From Omphiscola glabra (taxonomy: Eukaryota; Mollusca; Gastropoda; Lymnaeidae), in assembly GCA_964017045.1 (NCBI GenBank), contig OZ024810.1:11849593-11913592 (forward strand): 64,000 nucleotides of DNA, read 5' to 3'. Of the stretch, positions 1 through 10,641 are shown piece by piece (positions within the stretch are counted from its first letter, which is position 1; each line of letters opens with the position of its first letter). A program made the translations under genes and the position numbers. Below the pieces are notes generated by a model. The model was not told the DNA's origin and ran no database searches. It saw nothing but the letters and a program-made list of their open reading frames with translations.

Positions 1-396
1 GGGGTGTGGGTGGTGTTGTAAATATTTTGATTTTTCTAACATTAAGAAAGTTACTCAGAATTTTGTTTGAGGGCATGGCCCTCGTATCTGTCGAGACAAC
101 GCAGGCAATCAGCCGTTCAAAAATATATGCTTTTTCATTTAAGGAAAATTTGGTAAGTCTTTAAAGTTATGGACCTTATTATTATCACATTTTTTAAAAA
201 AATAATGGTTCGCTTCACGCAGGCGGCCATGCTTATTCTTGCTCAATATTCTTTTTTGATGACCGTTAATTTATTGGGTAAAAAAATAATAATAATAATA
301 ATAATGATGTGATCATAAATGAACTATCAAACTCAAACTATTTTCTTCAAATTAAAAGAGCATTAATACATATATGTATATATATATATATATATA
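1..396. other. AT-rich sequence without recognised gene
   Basis: AT-rich, with an AATAAT microsatellite near 285-306 and a TA run at about 370-396 into which a hAT MITE has inserted. Nothing else recognised. Confidence 0.6.
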
Positions 397-579
397 CAGT
401 GGTGTAGTGAGGGGGGAAAGAGGGGGCATCATGCCCCGGGCGCTACTCACAAAGGGGCGCCAAATGGTATATTTTACTATAATATTGTATGGTTTTCGAA
501 AAGGGGGGCGCTAAAAAGGTATTGGGGGCGCTAAAAATGTATTGTGCCCCGGGCGCGAGTTAAGCTCGCTACGCCACTG
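397..579 (+). mobile_element. hAT MITE, CAGTGGCGTAG family, copy 1
   Basis: Starts CAGTGGTGTAGTGAG and ends CTCGCTACGCCACTG, imperfect terminal inverted repeats. It shares its interior (ATGCCCCGGGCGCTACTCAC and several GGCGCTAAAAA blocks) with copies at 17663 and 29303. It sits inside a TA microsatellite, so the 8-bp target duplication cannot be resolved there. Too short to encode a transposase. Confidence 0.8.
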
Positions 580-741
580 ATATATATATATATATATATA
601 AGTATCGCATGAATACTCTAGTGCCAAATCGCTTTGAAATTTCCACATGGCATGGACAGTGGCGTATTTTATTCCTGGTGATGCCTCGAAAGATCCTGCA
701 ACGTTCAATACACTTAGGCAAGCCTTGCCATTCTAATGCAG

Positions 742-974
742 CGTTTCCGGAAATTTGATCGAAAGAAATTTCGTCGACGGAAAATGTTGCGTCAAATTTC
801 ATTTTGAACGCATTATTTTGTTCTACTTTATAGTACAGTGCGTTCAAAAAGAAATTCGACGCAAATGTTAACGTGTGAACTGAAAAAAAGATTCGACCAA
901 ATATCCGTTCGATCAAATTTCCGTCGATCAATTTTCTGTCGACGAAATTTCTTTCGATCAAATTTCCGGTAACC
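742..974 (-). mobile_element. Mutator-like foldback MITE, copy 1
   Basis: Two long inverted arms (start CGTTTCCGGAAATTTGATCG, end AAATTTCCGGTAACC) around a short centre containing GTGCGTTCAAAAAG. Flanked by CTAATGCAG (733-741) and CTAAAGCAG (975-983), 8 of 9 matching. Long arms plus 9-bp target duplications are the signature of Mutator-like elements. Part of the left arm is deleted relative to the other copies. No coding capacity. Confidence 0.8.
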
Positions 975-1076
975 CTAAAGCAGTGGTTCTCATCTCTCTT
1001 TGACGAGGGAGGGAGGGGGGTTAATTATGCATGACAGATGTTTGGGTAAGGATGCAAGATAAATTAAAATGGGATA

Positions 1077-1262
1077 ATAAAGAGTTGATTGGTAAAGAGT
1101 TGATTGGTAAAGAGTTGATTGTAAAGTGTTATTTGTAAAGTGTTATTTGTAAAGAGTTGATTGCAAAGAGTTGTTTGCAAAGAGTTGATTGCAAAGAGTT
1201 GATTGTAAAGACTTGATTATAAAGAGTTGATTATAAAGAGTTGACTATAAAGAGTTGATTAC
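1077..1262. repeat. 14-15 bp minisatellite
   Basis: About 13 imperfect units of the type GTAAAGAGTTGATT. Variants GTGTTATTT and GTTGTTTGC are clustered, consistent with local slippage. Confidence 0.9.
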
Positions 1263-1757
1263 ATCTATGTGCAGATGGTGTTAACACGGTGCCAAGTTTC
1301 TAGTAGGTTTCCTCGTATGTACACAAACCCCATGTGTACACAAATGCATACAATCTTCTTCAGGACACAAGCCTCATAATGTACAAACGCCTCATATGTG
1401 CACGAGCTTCCTATAGACAATATACACCAGCCCCCCATATGCACAATCCCCCTTTATACCCAAGCCCTCACAGTACACACAACTCTTTATCTATTGTTTC
1501 CAGTCAAGCCTATAAATGGTTTGGACACTATCATTTTTTTCTTTTTTTTTTCCTAATTTTTCAAAGAGTCATTTTCCACATAATATTCTTCAGTTTGAGA
1601 ACCCCCGTACAAAGCTTAACCCCCCTGTCGCCCCTGTTGGGGTATATTTGCCAAGACATAAAATAGAAAAAGGGGGGGGGGGTGGAGGAGGGTTAATTTA
1701 TAGGCACTGTTATCCTGTGACGTCCAACAATAAGGGTTCTGGAAACGTTGTCTCTGT
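1263..1757. other. No recognised gene
   Basis: Includes a short degenerate series on the theme TGTACACAA/CATATG (about 1315-1480) and homopolymer runs (poly-T near 1535, poly-G near 1672). Open frames here are low-complexity and not convincing. Confidence 0.5.
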
Positions 1758-1967
1758 AGACCTCCAGGTCTGAGTGCCTTAGACCTTACCGGTACCTCCA
1801 GGTCTGAGTGCCTTAGAACTTACCGGTACCTCCAGGTCTGAGTGCCTTAGACCTTACTGGTACCTCCAGGTCTGAGTGCCTTAGACCTTACCGGTACCTC
1901 CAGGTCTGAGTGCCTTAGACCTTACCGGTACCTCCAGGTCTGAGTGCCTTAGACCTTACCGGTACCT
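1758..1967. repeat. 34-bp minisatellite, about 6 units
   Basis: Unit begins CTCCAGGTCTGAGTGCCTTA and ends CTTACCGGTAC. Units are almost identical (single changes GACC/GAAC, CCGG/CTGG), so the array is young. Confidence 0.95.
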
Positions 1968-2157
1968 ACAATGCTGAGTACTTTCGTCCCATTCATGCAC
2001 CTGGTGTGTGGTTAGATAAGGTACGTGCATGCACATATAAAAAGGGGGGGGGGGTTGTAATCTCATGACTCAGTCAGAACATAAGATCGGGCATCATGTA
2101 CACATTATTTATCGTTTAACATATGTTTATGCTTATCAAAGACATATATTATAATTC

Positions 2158-2396
2158 TCTTAGATATGTCATTGATAGTATACATACCTCAGATATCATT
2201 GATATTATAATTATCTCAGATATTGATATTATAAGTATCTCATATGTGATTGATATTATACGTATCTCAAATATCATTGATATATCAATTACATCAGATA
2301 TTATTGATATTATAAGTATCTCAGATATCATGGATATTATCTGTCTCAGATATCATGGATATATTATGTGTCTCAGATATCATGGATATTTTGTAA
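2158..2396. repeat. Degenerate AT-rich minisatellite (about 27 bp)
   Basis: Repeats of ATATCATTGATATTAT alternating with AGTATCTCAG. An isoleucine-rich open frame spans it on both strands, a by-product of repetition. Confidence 0.8.
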
Positions 2397-2647
2397 CCAG
2401 TTTTTACATTCATGTACTTATCCACTGCTTAATTTTTATACAAGCCCGAGATATCACTGTTACAAATTTCCGGAGGAGCATTCATTTAATTTTAGAACCC
2501 CGGGTATTAATGATGTATTTATCCAGTGCGGTATCATTTACATCAAGTGTCTGACACATCACTGGTGTAAGTAATCTGGGTAAGATTTATGTAAGTGTCA
2601 AATTCATCATTGTTAACTATTCATAAGTTGTTGTTTTTTTAAATTGT

Positions 2648-3536
2648 AAGTGACCAAACGGGCTGTGACACACACACACACACATTAGAAATGTCGATCT
2701 ATCCAAGTGACCAAACGGGCTGTGACACACACACACACACACACTAGAAATGTCGATCTATCCAAGTGACCAAACGGGCTGTGACACACACACACACACA
2801 CATTAGAAATGTTGATCTATCCAAGTGACCAAATGGGCTGTGACACACACACACACACACATTAGAAATGTTGATCTATCCAAGTGACCATCGGGCTGTG
2901 ACACACACACAGACACATCAGAAATGTCGACCTATCCAAGTGCCCATCTGGCTGTGACACACACACACACATTAGAAATGTCGATCTATCCAAGTGCCCA
3001 TCGGGCTGTGACACACACACTTTAGAAATGTCGATCTATCCAAGTGCCCATCAGGCTGTGACACACACACACATTAGAAATGTCGATCTATCCAAGTGAC
3101 CATCGGGCTGTGACACACACACACACACACACACACACATTAGAAATGTCGATCTATCCAAGTGACCATCGGGCTGTGACACACACACAGACGCATCAGA
3201 AATGTTGATCTATCCAAGTGACCATCGGGCTGTGACACACACACACACAACACATCAGAAATGTCGATCTATCCAAGTGACCATCGGGCTGTGACACACA
3301 CACACACACACACATTAGAAATGTCGATCTATCCAAGTGACCATCGGGCTGTGACACACACCCACGACACATCAGAAATGTCGATCTATCCAAGTGACCA
3401 TCGGGCTGTGACACACACACACACACACATTAGAAATGTCGATCTATCCAAGTGACCATCAGGCTGTGACACACATACAGACACATCAGAAATGTCGATC
3501 TATCCAAGTGACCATCGGTCTCATTAGAAATGTCAA
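2648..3536. repeat. Composite CA/minisatellite, 15 units of 50-64 bp
   Basis: Each unit is GTGACCATCGGGCTGTGACA, a variable CA tract (4-14 dinucleotides), then ATTAGAAATGTCGATCTATC and CAA. Length variation is mostly in the CA tract. The downstream units share CATCGGG while the first ones share CAAACGGG, showing a gradient along the array. Confidence 0.95.
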
Positions 3537-4084
3537 CGTGTATGAGATCGACACTGAAAATGGTTTTCAACAACCGTTTCACCTGTAACCCCTCCTCCCC
3601 CCCCCCCCGGCATCCCGATGGAGAAGATTGTTGCATCTACAACATAGTGCGAAGCATCAACAGGTAAAGAAGATAATAGGTAAATCTCTTTGCGCAAAAG
3701 ATTTCTCTTGAACATCAAAGAACAGTTGGGTTTTTTTATGCTTTTTTTTGTTTTGTTTTTTATTTTTGTTTTTTTCCTTAACACCTGGAAAGACTATCAT
3801 TCGCCACCACCTCGGCACCAGCACATCTCATCGTCTATAACAGTTTCGATGTGGTACCAATTTGAACACAAGGGGTCGTTATTTTGATGCATTTTCCTTC
3901 TTAAAAAGCCGAGAATTTTGGAATTCATCAGAGCTTGTCATTTCTCGGACCAGCAGTTCGAACTGTCAAAAGAGATTTTCTCGGCAAGGGAAGAGCGGTT
4001 CACAAGCTTCCCCGCCGCCCCACCCCGGGTACCCGGTGGAAATATACGTATTTTCCAACAACTTGCCGAAAAGGGGCAATAGTC
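3537..4084. other. No recognised gene
   Basis: Contains poly-C at 3599-3608 and a T-rich stretch at 3728-3778. No frame with protein-family similarity was recognised. Confidence 0.5.
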
Positions 4085-4583
4085 ACGTGAGTTCCTTCAC
4101 GGTCAACACACTTCATTGGGCAGGAGTCACCTAGTTCCCTGAGGGTCACCCCCCCCCTTCGCCGCATGGGACAAAAGTTCCCTCACTCTTCATTGGGGAG
4201 GGGGGGCAGGCGTCACTAGAGTTCAAATGATGGGCAACCCCACGCCCCATAGAACAGGGGTCATATGAGTTCCCTCCCATTCAACACCCTGCATTTAGGG
4301 GGGGGGGGGGTTGCAGGCGTTGTCACAGATCCCTGATGGTCGACTCAACACTACATATGAGTCATATGAATTCCCTCCCAGTCAACACTCTGCATTGTGG
4401 GGGGGGGGGGGGTTGCAGGCGTCGCCACAGTTCCCTGATGGTAGACTCAACACCGCTTAGAGCAGGAGTCATTATGAGTTCCCTCCCAGTCAACACTCTG
4501 CATTGGGGTGGGGGGGGGGTTTGCAGGCGCTCTCACTGTTCCCTGATGGTCGACTCCACACCGCATAGAGCTATGGTCACGTG
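4085..4583. repeat. ~100-bp tandem repeat with poly-G tracts
   Basis: Three clear units and one or two degenerate ones. Each has GAGTTCCCTCCCAGTCAACA, CTCTGCATT, a 10-14 nt G run, TTGCAGGCGT, TTCCCTGATGGTCGACTC and a ~20-bp tail. Confidence 0.85.
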
Positions 4584-4621
4584 GTTAGACCCCCCCTCCC
4601 CCTTTAGGTGTTTAATTGGAA

Positions 4622-4675
4622 AAAGTTACCCCAGTGATTGGGTGTCAGCCTAGGATGGCTGAAACTACTTGAGAA
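4622..4675. repeat. Short dispersed repeat, copy 1
   Basis: Shares AGTTACCCCAGTGATTGGG and TGTCAGCCTAGGATGGCTGA, then ACTACTT-GAAGG, with 5668-5728. Probably the end of an older interspersed repeat; family not recognised. Confidence 0.65.
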
Positions 4676-5667
4676 GGCTCCTGGATGCTAGTGAAAAGTT
4701 TTGCACGGGAAATGTTTCCCAGCCAGAATTCCATTTTTTTTAAAAATAATTTGCTTCCTTTCATTTCTGTTTTAATCCTGTTGACTATTAGTTTAATCAA
4801 TGTGCTGTTTTCTTTTCGCGACGTGCTAAACATATAATCCAAAGTGTTTATAATTAAATCCACGTGTTTATTAATTTAATATACGTTAATTTCGTCCAGG
4901 TTTTTCTCGGCTCAATCCGGGCGCTTTATAAAAACCGAGTTTATTAATTCTGCAAATAAAAAAAAATAAGCTGGAAAATTACTTTACATCCAGTTTAGTT
5001 TTAAAAAAAGTGGGGGGGGGGGCGGATGCTACAAACATATATTTGATTTGACAGAGATCAGCCATGTTTAAAACATATCGGTCTTTTAGTTGACAGACAT
5101 CTGGTCGCCTGTTTGACAGACATACATCTTGTTTGACAGACAGAAACATTATGAATAGTTATCAGTTATAAGTTATGCAAAAACAGTTCATTTAAATTTA
5201 AGAAAAAAAAATTCCTTTCTATAAACTTCAAGCTTGTTCGCGTGTTTCTTTCTGGTTTTGTGGCCAAATCTTCGGAAGGCAAATCGACCCACTTCCCACC
5301 AACCTATCGAGCTGAAGCTCGCCGCACACAGTCACGTTGTCGATGACAAAATATTCTTTCAAATTGTCAGCCCCCAAACCCTCAAAAAATCAGTGTTCCT
5401 GTTTTTCAAGAAGAGGATGAAGGAAATATGATGCACTAATTTCTTAAGAGCGGTAGCCATCGCTAAGTCACACAAAAATGCATATTCGTTATTTATACGA
5501 CGAACTTGTTTCTTTTTTTTTGGAGGGGGTGGGGGCTTTGGGGGGGGGGGTTGTTAACTATTCTTTGTACCATTTATCAGTTCTATATATAGCCACGCAT
5601 CGGTAACACCAGGCTAGGTAAGCATCATCACTTTTAATTTAAGCATAATTATCCCCCTTTATGTATT
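4676..5667. other. AT-rich sequence without recognised gene
   Basis: Contains a few GACAGACAT repeats (about 5050-5150) and poly-G runs near 5010 and 5540. No exon or element recognised. Confidence 0.5.
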
Positions 5668-5728
5668 TTGGTCGGAAAAGCTACCCCAGTGGTTTGGTGT
5701 CAGCCTAGGATGGCTGAGACTACTTAGG
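5668..5728. repeat. Short dispersed repeat, copy 2
   Basis: Same block as at 4622 (CTACCCCAGTGGTTTGG, TGTCAGCCTAGGATGGCTGA, ACTACTTAGGAAGG), same orientation, about 1 kb apart. Confidence 0.65.
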
Positions 5729-5761
5729 AAGGTTAGATGTAAGTATACATTAAAATGTGCA

Positions 5762-5930
5762 GTAATCATTAAATGAAATGGCATTCTGTCCTTTTCAACA
5801 TCATTTAAAAGAAAGGACATGTTTGTTTTTTAAAAAAGGCATGTAACCCAGCTGAGGCTACAAAATATGGTGCTCAATCCAATTCTTTGGCTTCCGGCAG
5901 TCGTCGGAACTGCTCACTTTGCGGAGATTA
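5762..5930 (+). repeat. Dispersed repeat family R1, copy 1
   Basis: Aligns over about 165 bp with 8521-8683. Shared blocks: GGCATGTAACCCA, GGTGCTCA, ATTCTTTGGCTTCC and GCAGTCGTCGGAACTGCTCA. No terminal repeats or open frame seen; similarity ends abruptly after GCGGAGATTA in both copies. Confidence 0.75.
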
Positions 5931-6534
5931 AAATGTGTACACCAAACTGAACTTCTGTTCCTGCTCCCCCTTGGCAGTCTCGTCTGCACGGACATGCGCG
6001 AGATTGTGTTTTTACTAAACGAAGCTTTGAGTTTTAGCGAAGGGCGCGGAGCCGTACATCCTCTTCCGGTTACGACGCGGAAAAAACATTTTCACCATTT
6101 TTCCATGTCCAGCTGCCGCTAAGAGGCATGGGCGCCGGGCACGTCGTCACCAGAGGCGGGCGGGGGGGTGTTGGGCCAACAAAAACATGTAAGCGTTTGA
6201 TCCCGGCGGCCCGGCAAAGCACATCGGGAGATCTCGGGTCGACTGGGTAAACACGAGAACACAGTCCCTTCGTTTTCAGCACCCGGTGCTTCCCGCCTTC
6301 AACAAACCGGGGGGGGGGGGGGGGAATGGGGGAGGGGGAGAAACAACACCTCTCCAGCAAATCACTTCCCATCTCCCGATCTTGATCCCTCTTCTCCCGT
6401 GGAGTAGCAGCGGCCTCCTGTCTTTCTCTCCTTCTTTTTTTTTTTCCATAGAGTACTGACGGGGTCGACTTTTATAGCTCGCACTCGTGGTGGAATGACT
6501 GGTTGGTCATGGGAACCATGTTGCACGCTGAATA
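5931..6534. other. GC-rich, CpG-containing stretch, no recognised gene
   Basis: 6120-6400 is rich in G+C and CpG, with an 18-nt G run at 6309-6326. Open frames cross it on both strands but none resembles a known family. Confidence 0.45.
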
Positions 6535-6735
6535 TCGTATCATTGTAATGATATCATATCGTATCATTGCAATGGTGTAATGTCATGTCATTGTAAAGCT
6601 GTGATATCATGTCATTACATTAATGAGCTATAATATATCATTGTAATGTTGTAATGTAATATCATTGTAATGTTGAAATGTCATATAATCGTAATTTTAT
6701 AAAGTCATCTCATTGTAATGTTATGTCATGTCTTT
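6535..6735. repeat. AT-rich tandem repeat (ATCATTGTAATG theme)
   Basis: Imperfect 18-27 bp units of the type ATATCATTGTAATGTTGTAA. The same theme reappears at 7340-7432, 600 bp away, so the array was split or recopied. Confidence 0.8.
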
Positions 6736-7339
6736 CTAATTGTTATAAGGGATGACGTATTTTGAGACACACTTTGCCCACCTTCCACGTGCATGACCTT
6801 TTTCAAGTCGGTCCCGTGTTGGGGCGGCTAGAAAAAATATCCCTTTGATGATACTTTTGTTTACTATCATCCGTTTCTGTGGAACATGATAGAACAATCT
6901 AGAAAATGTTGGAAGCAGTAAGACTGTGTGTTCCATTTCCAGAATGATCATCTGAAACTGCCTATAAAAAGGGCTGACCGAAAGAGAGGGGAGAGATTTT
7001 CCTTTCCTTGATTATGAGGCATGCTATGTGTCATTATACTTTGTTGTGTGTAGAGATTTTTATTTCCTCGTACAATTTTGTGCTCATTGTATTTTGATAT
7101 ACAGTACCGGTACCAGCAAATCTGTAAGTTTATAATTTCAATCATATTTCACTTGCTGTTATTATTTAATTGAAGTTCACAAATTAAAAAGTTATTCATT
7201 GTAATTAGCTCTGGCCTTAATTGTCGTTTTATTTGTTATTATTTTTAACCTTTGGTATCGTCCTTTATTATGGACTGTTTTATAACGAGCCCTAGACAAA
7301 ACAACAGAGATTAAATTCTCCATCTATAACGGTCCGTAA
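6736..7339. other. No recognised gene
   Basis: AT-rich single-copy-looking sequence between two parts of the ATCATTGTAATG repeat. Confidence 0.45.
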
Positions 7340-7432
7340 TATAATGTTATGATATCCTATAATTGTAATGATAAAGTATCATATCATTGTAGTGATATAA
7401 TGTCATACCTTTGTAATGTTGTAATGACGTTA
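7340..7432. repeat. Second block of the ATCATTGTAATG repeat
   Basis: Four to five imperfect units of the motif at 6535-6735, same orientation. Confidence 0.7.
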
Positions 7433-7671
7433 TCGTTGAAAAGTGACATCCTGGTCACATTTCTTTTGCCCCCATCCACCCCCCCCCCCCCCCCCAAAAA
7501 AAAATGCGCCCAAAAAATCACCTTGGTATTGAGATTGAAGCGCATATATTGAAATGGTGAAAAAATAAACTTATTTTCTACCATTGACCTTCTCATCTTC
7601 AAAAAAATAAATTTGTTTCTTATTTAAGAATAATAAAATAAGATAATGTCAATGACGAGTAAAGCTAAAAA

Positions 7672-7890
7672 TTATTTGCAAGAAAAACGTATTTGCCAGA
7701 AAAAAAGTATTTGCAAAAAAAAAAAAAAAGGATTTGCAGGAAAAACGTATTTGCAAGAAAAACGTATTTGCAGGAAAAACGTATTTGCAAGAAAAACGTA
7801 TTTGCAGGAAAAGCGTATTTGCAAGAAAAACGTATTTGCAAGAAAAACGAATTTGCAAGAAAAAACGTATTTGCAAGAAAAACGCATTTA
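7672..7890. repeat. 17-18 bp minisatellite, about 12 units
   Basis: Unit GAAAAACGTATTTGCAA with A/G variants. Several lysine/arginine-rich frames are open on one strand and phenylalanine-rich frames on the other; both are artefacts of the repeat. Confidence 0.92.
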
Positions 7891-8111
7891 AATCTGATTC
7901 AGATAGCGTTTTTTAAATTATTTTTTTAAAAAAAAATATTGATTACGATACCTTGTCAAAATATTTCCCCTTGAAATCTATCCGTGCACTCATGTTCTCA
8001 AATGAGGTTTAGTCGCCGACACAACATTCAATCGGCAACTGTCTTTGACTCGCCATTTCGGCCATTTAGAAATTGAAAATCTACCGAAATGATGTACGTA
8101 TGCGCATAGAA

Positions 8112-8308
8112 CAGTGGTTCTCAGCCTTTCTAATGCGCGATCCTTTAATACAGTTCCTCATGTTGTGGCGACACCCAATCACACAAATTATGTTCGTCGA
8201 TAATTTATAAATGTAAAGTTTATGTGTTTTCAGATGGTCTTAGGCGACCCCTGTGAAGGGGTATTGCGAACCCCAAAGGGGTCGCGACCCACTTATTGAG
8301 AACCGCTG
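8112..8308 (+). mobile_element. SPIN-like hAT MITE, copy 1
   Basis: Begins CAGTGGTTCTCAGCCTTTCT and ends TTATTGAGAACCGCTG. Flanked by perfect 8-bp target duplications GCATAGAA (8104-8111 and 8309-8316). The interior retains ACAGTTCCTCATGTTGTGGC and GATGGTCTTAGGCGACCCCT. The terminal and subterminal sequence matches the SPIN hAT family as I recall it. Non-autonomous, about 200 bp. Confidence 0.93.
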
Positions 8309-8329
8309 GCATAGAAGAACGTAAAATTA

Positions 8330-8530
8330 TTTAACAAATAGTGTATGCATATTATGTATGATATATAGTAATAACGTATGTATACTATGTATTTTATATA
8401 GTAATTACGTGTGTATACTATGTATAATGTGTAGTAATATGTGTATATAATAATGTGTAGTAATATGTGTATATAATAATATAGTAATATTCTTTGTATA
8501 CTATGCACAAAGTATAGTAATAATTTAATG
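8330..8530. repeat. AT-rich TAGTAATA/TGTGTATA repeat
   Basis: Degenerate 20-30 bp units of ATAGTAATATGTGTATATAA. Lies directly next to SPIN copy 1. Confidence 0.75.
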
Positions 8531-8683
8531 AAATAATATGCTTTCCTTTTGAACATCAATTAAAATAAAGGGCATGTTTGTTTTTAAAAAAGGGATGTAA
8601 CCCAACTAAGGCTAAAAAATGTGGTGCTCACTCCTATTCTTTGGCTTCCAGCAGTCGTCGGAACTGCTCACTTTGCGGAGATT
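8521..8683 (+). repeat. Dispersed repeat family R1, copy 2
   Basis: Same as 5762-5930, same orientation, with small differences in the AT-rich 5' part. Both copies end at GCGGAGATTA, and different sequence follows. Confidence 0.75.
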
Positions 8684-9146
8684 ACCTCCTGCCCCCCCCC
8701 CCCCCACCTTTTTTTTCCCTACCAGAGGAGCCAACACCTGTTCGTGGGAGAGCGGGAGGCGGCGAGATGTTGCGAGAGGTTGCGAGGTGACGGGTGGTAA
8801 TGCAGCGCGCGCAGAAGTCTCCGCGGCACGGGCATCATGAGTTATCAGACACTAGTTGATAGCCAGACACTAGAGAGGACATGCATCGAGGGAAGGGCAT
8901 TATGGGTAGGACATTTGGCAAAGAAACCGTGGGCAGGATAGAGGAGCTTGGCGAAAACTGATATGTCGTGTACCGAGGACACAGGTAGTGAGGACATGTA
9001 GACAGGACAGACAAGGATGACGTACAGACAGGACATACCATGGGAGAACATTTAAGTGGATAAATCGTTGGGACATGTTGTAAAACAAGGGTGGGGGGCA
9101 CCAATACAGAGAGTTTCCAGTGAACCCCCCCCCCCCCCAAGCAAAT
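8684..9146. other. No recognised gene
   Basis: Contains poly-C at 8693-8705 and 9126-9138 and an irregular series of GGACATGTAGACAGGACA-like words (8875-9080). No convincing exon. Confidence 0.45.
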
Positions 9147-9349
9147 CGGTATTAAGAACTCAACCTGTGGGTCGCGACCCCCTTTGGGGTCGAACGACCC
9201 TTTCACAGGGGTCCCCTAAGACCAACGGAAAACAAATATACTCTACAGTTATGAAGTAGCAACGAAAATAATTTTGTAGTTGTGGCGGTCGCCACAACAT
9301 GAGGAACTATTTTAAAGGGTCGCGGCGTTAGAAAGGTTGAAATAGTGGG
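9147..9349 (-). mobile_element. SPIN-like hAT MITE, copy 2 (eroded ends)
   Basis: Reverse orientation relative to copy 1. Recognised by ACTCAACCTGTGGGTCGCGA, AACGACCCTTTCACAGGGGT, AGTTATGAAGTAGCAACGAA and GAGGAACTATTTTAAAGGGT. Both ends are mutated (TATTAAGAACTC; GGTTGAAATAGTGG), and no target duplication is visible, so it is older than the others. Confidence 0.85.
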
Positions 9350-10013
9350 TAAATCTGCCGTAAAATGAGTTGTTCACATCAGTAGCATGTCACCAAGGTG
9401 AACGTCTCATGGTAGCGTTCAGACGGACAGCCCAGGAAGAGGAAACCGCCAAGGACCTTAAAGTAGTCTTGTGGCAGAAATACATAGAGAGGGACACGCG
9501 GAAATGATAGACACTGTTCTTGAACATTGTAACATTTGATAGAGTTAAGCGAAAACTAGCCCCCCCCCCCTCCTCCCCCCTCGAGACTTTAAGGAAACAG
9601 GACACCACCCCCACCCCCTCCATTTGGGGTCGAGACTTTTGATGGTTGCTTAGCATGGGAATAATGGGGATGGGCGGGTCCCGTCATTGCCCCCCCCCCC
9701 ACACCGTACCTGGACTCCCAGTGCTCCGTAACTGGTATATTTTTGTACTTACGGTAGTCTACATTCCTTTTCTAAATCTGTGTAGTGAACAACTACCTTT
9801 ACGTTCATACATATTATTCAAATTAAGGTCATGGGTAAGTGTAAATCGCGTAGTTTGTAAATATTACTTGAAAAATGTCAATAGTCTCCATGTTTTTTTT
9901 TTTAAAAATAAAAATAATGTTAAAAATTCCCCCGATAAAATTTACCTACGCCCCTGATTTGGGATACAATGTCAAACCGTACCGACGGGGGGTGGGGGGG
10001 GGGGGAGAGACTC
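9350..10013. other. No recognised gene
   Basis: Poly-C runs near 9560, 9691 and poly-T/A near 9892. No exon recognised. Confidence 0.45.
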
Positions 10014-10223
10014 CTACTCATCGAGCTGTGATTGGCCGCCGAGGCGAAGGCAAGTTGTTATTCCAGCGCAGACAAAGGAAATAGGCGGGGGAAAAAAATG
10101 AGCGAGCTGTTCGCACACTACGCGTGCAGGCGCGAGCCACGGCGCCGCGTGCTGTACTGCGAGCTCCGGGTCCCCCCACAAATGAGCACGTGCGAGTACC
10201 GAGCTGCAGCACTCACGCGCTAA
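10014..10223. other. CpG-dense GC-rich island
   Basis: About 200 bp with very frequent CG dinucleotides (GCGCGAGCCACGGCGCCGCG region at 10128-10150) in otherwise AT-rich DNA. Short open frames exist on both strands (plus strand: CRREPRRRVLYCELRVPPQ), none recognised. Could be a small CpG island, an unrecognised exon or a repeat fragment. Confidence 0.4.
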
Positions 10224-10632
10224 TGGGGCGCCATTGTTAAAACCAAAAAAAAAAAAAATTTTACATGAAAGTAACAATTTCCATAAGTCACCAATTCAGA
10301 TCATTAGAAGGGCTTACATTTTTGGAGCTGCTAAACGCAATTTTTATAAAGAATAAAAATTCTTAATTGTTGTATCAACCATGTACAAGAAGCGGAGAAG
10401 AAAACACATTCGCAGGCTATTATTCGCCAAGACGTTCTAAATCTGGTTGAAGGCCGCAACAAAGCAGATATTATATAAAAGTGTAAAGAAAAAGTAGCTT
10501 GAAAATGTGTTTATCTGACAGAGTTTCTGTTAGAGACGTAGTCACGTGACTTCGTTATACAATAAATTGAAAGCTGGAAGGAGTCTCGATATATATTTTA
10601 AAAAAACACACACACAAAAAAAAAAACGCGAT
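10224..10632. other. AT-rich sequence, nothing recognised
   Basis: No exon, repeat or element seen, apart from A-rich runs. Confidence 0.45.
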
Positions 10633-10641
10633 ACATTTCAG

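Noticed and set aside
981..1000. Additional SPIN copy at CAGTGGTTCTCATC, and similar starts at 19920 and 37021
   Set aside because: Only the terminal 12-15 bases match. The subterminal SPIN sequence and opposite ends are absent, so at most these are fragments of other hAT elements.
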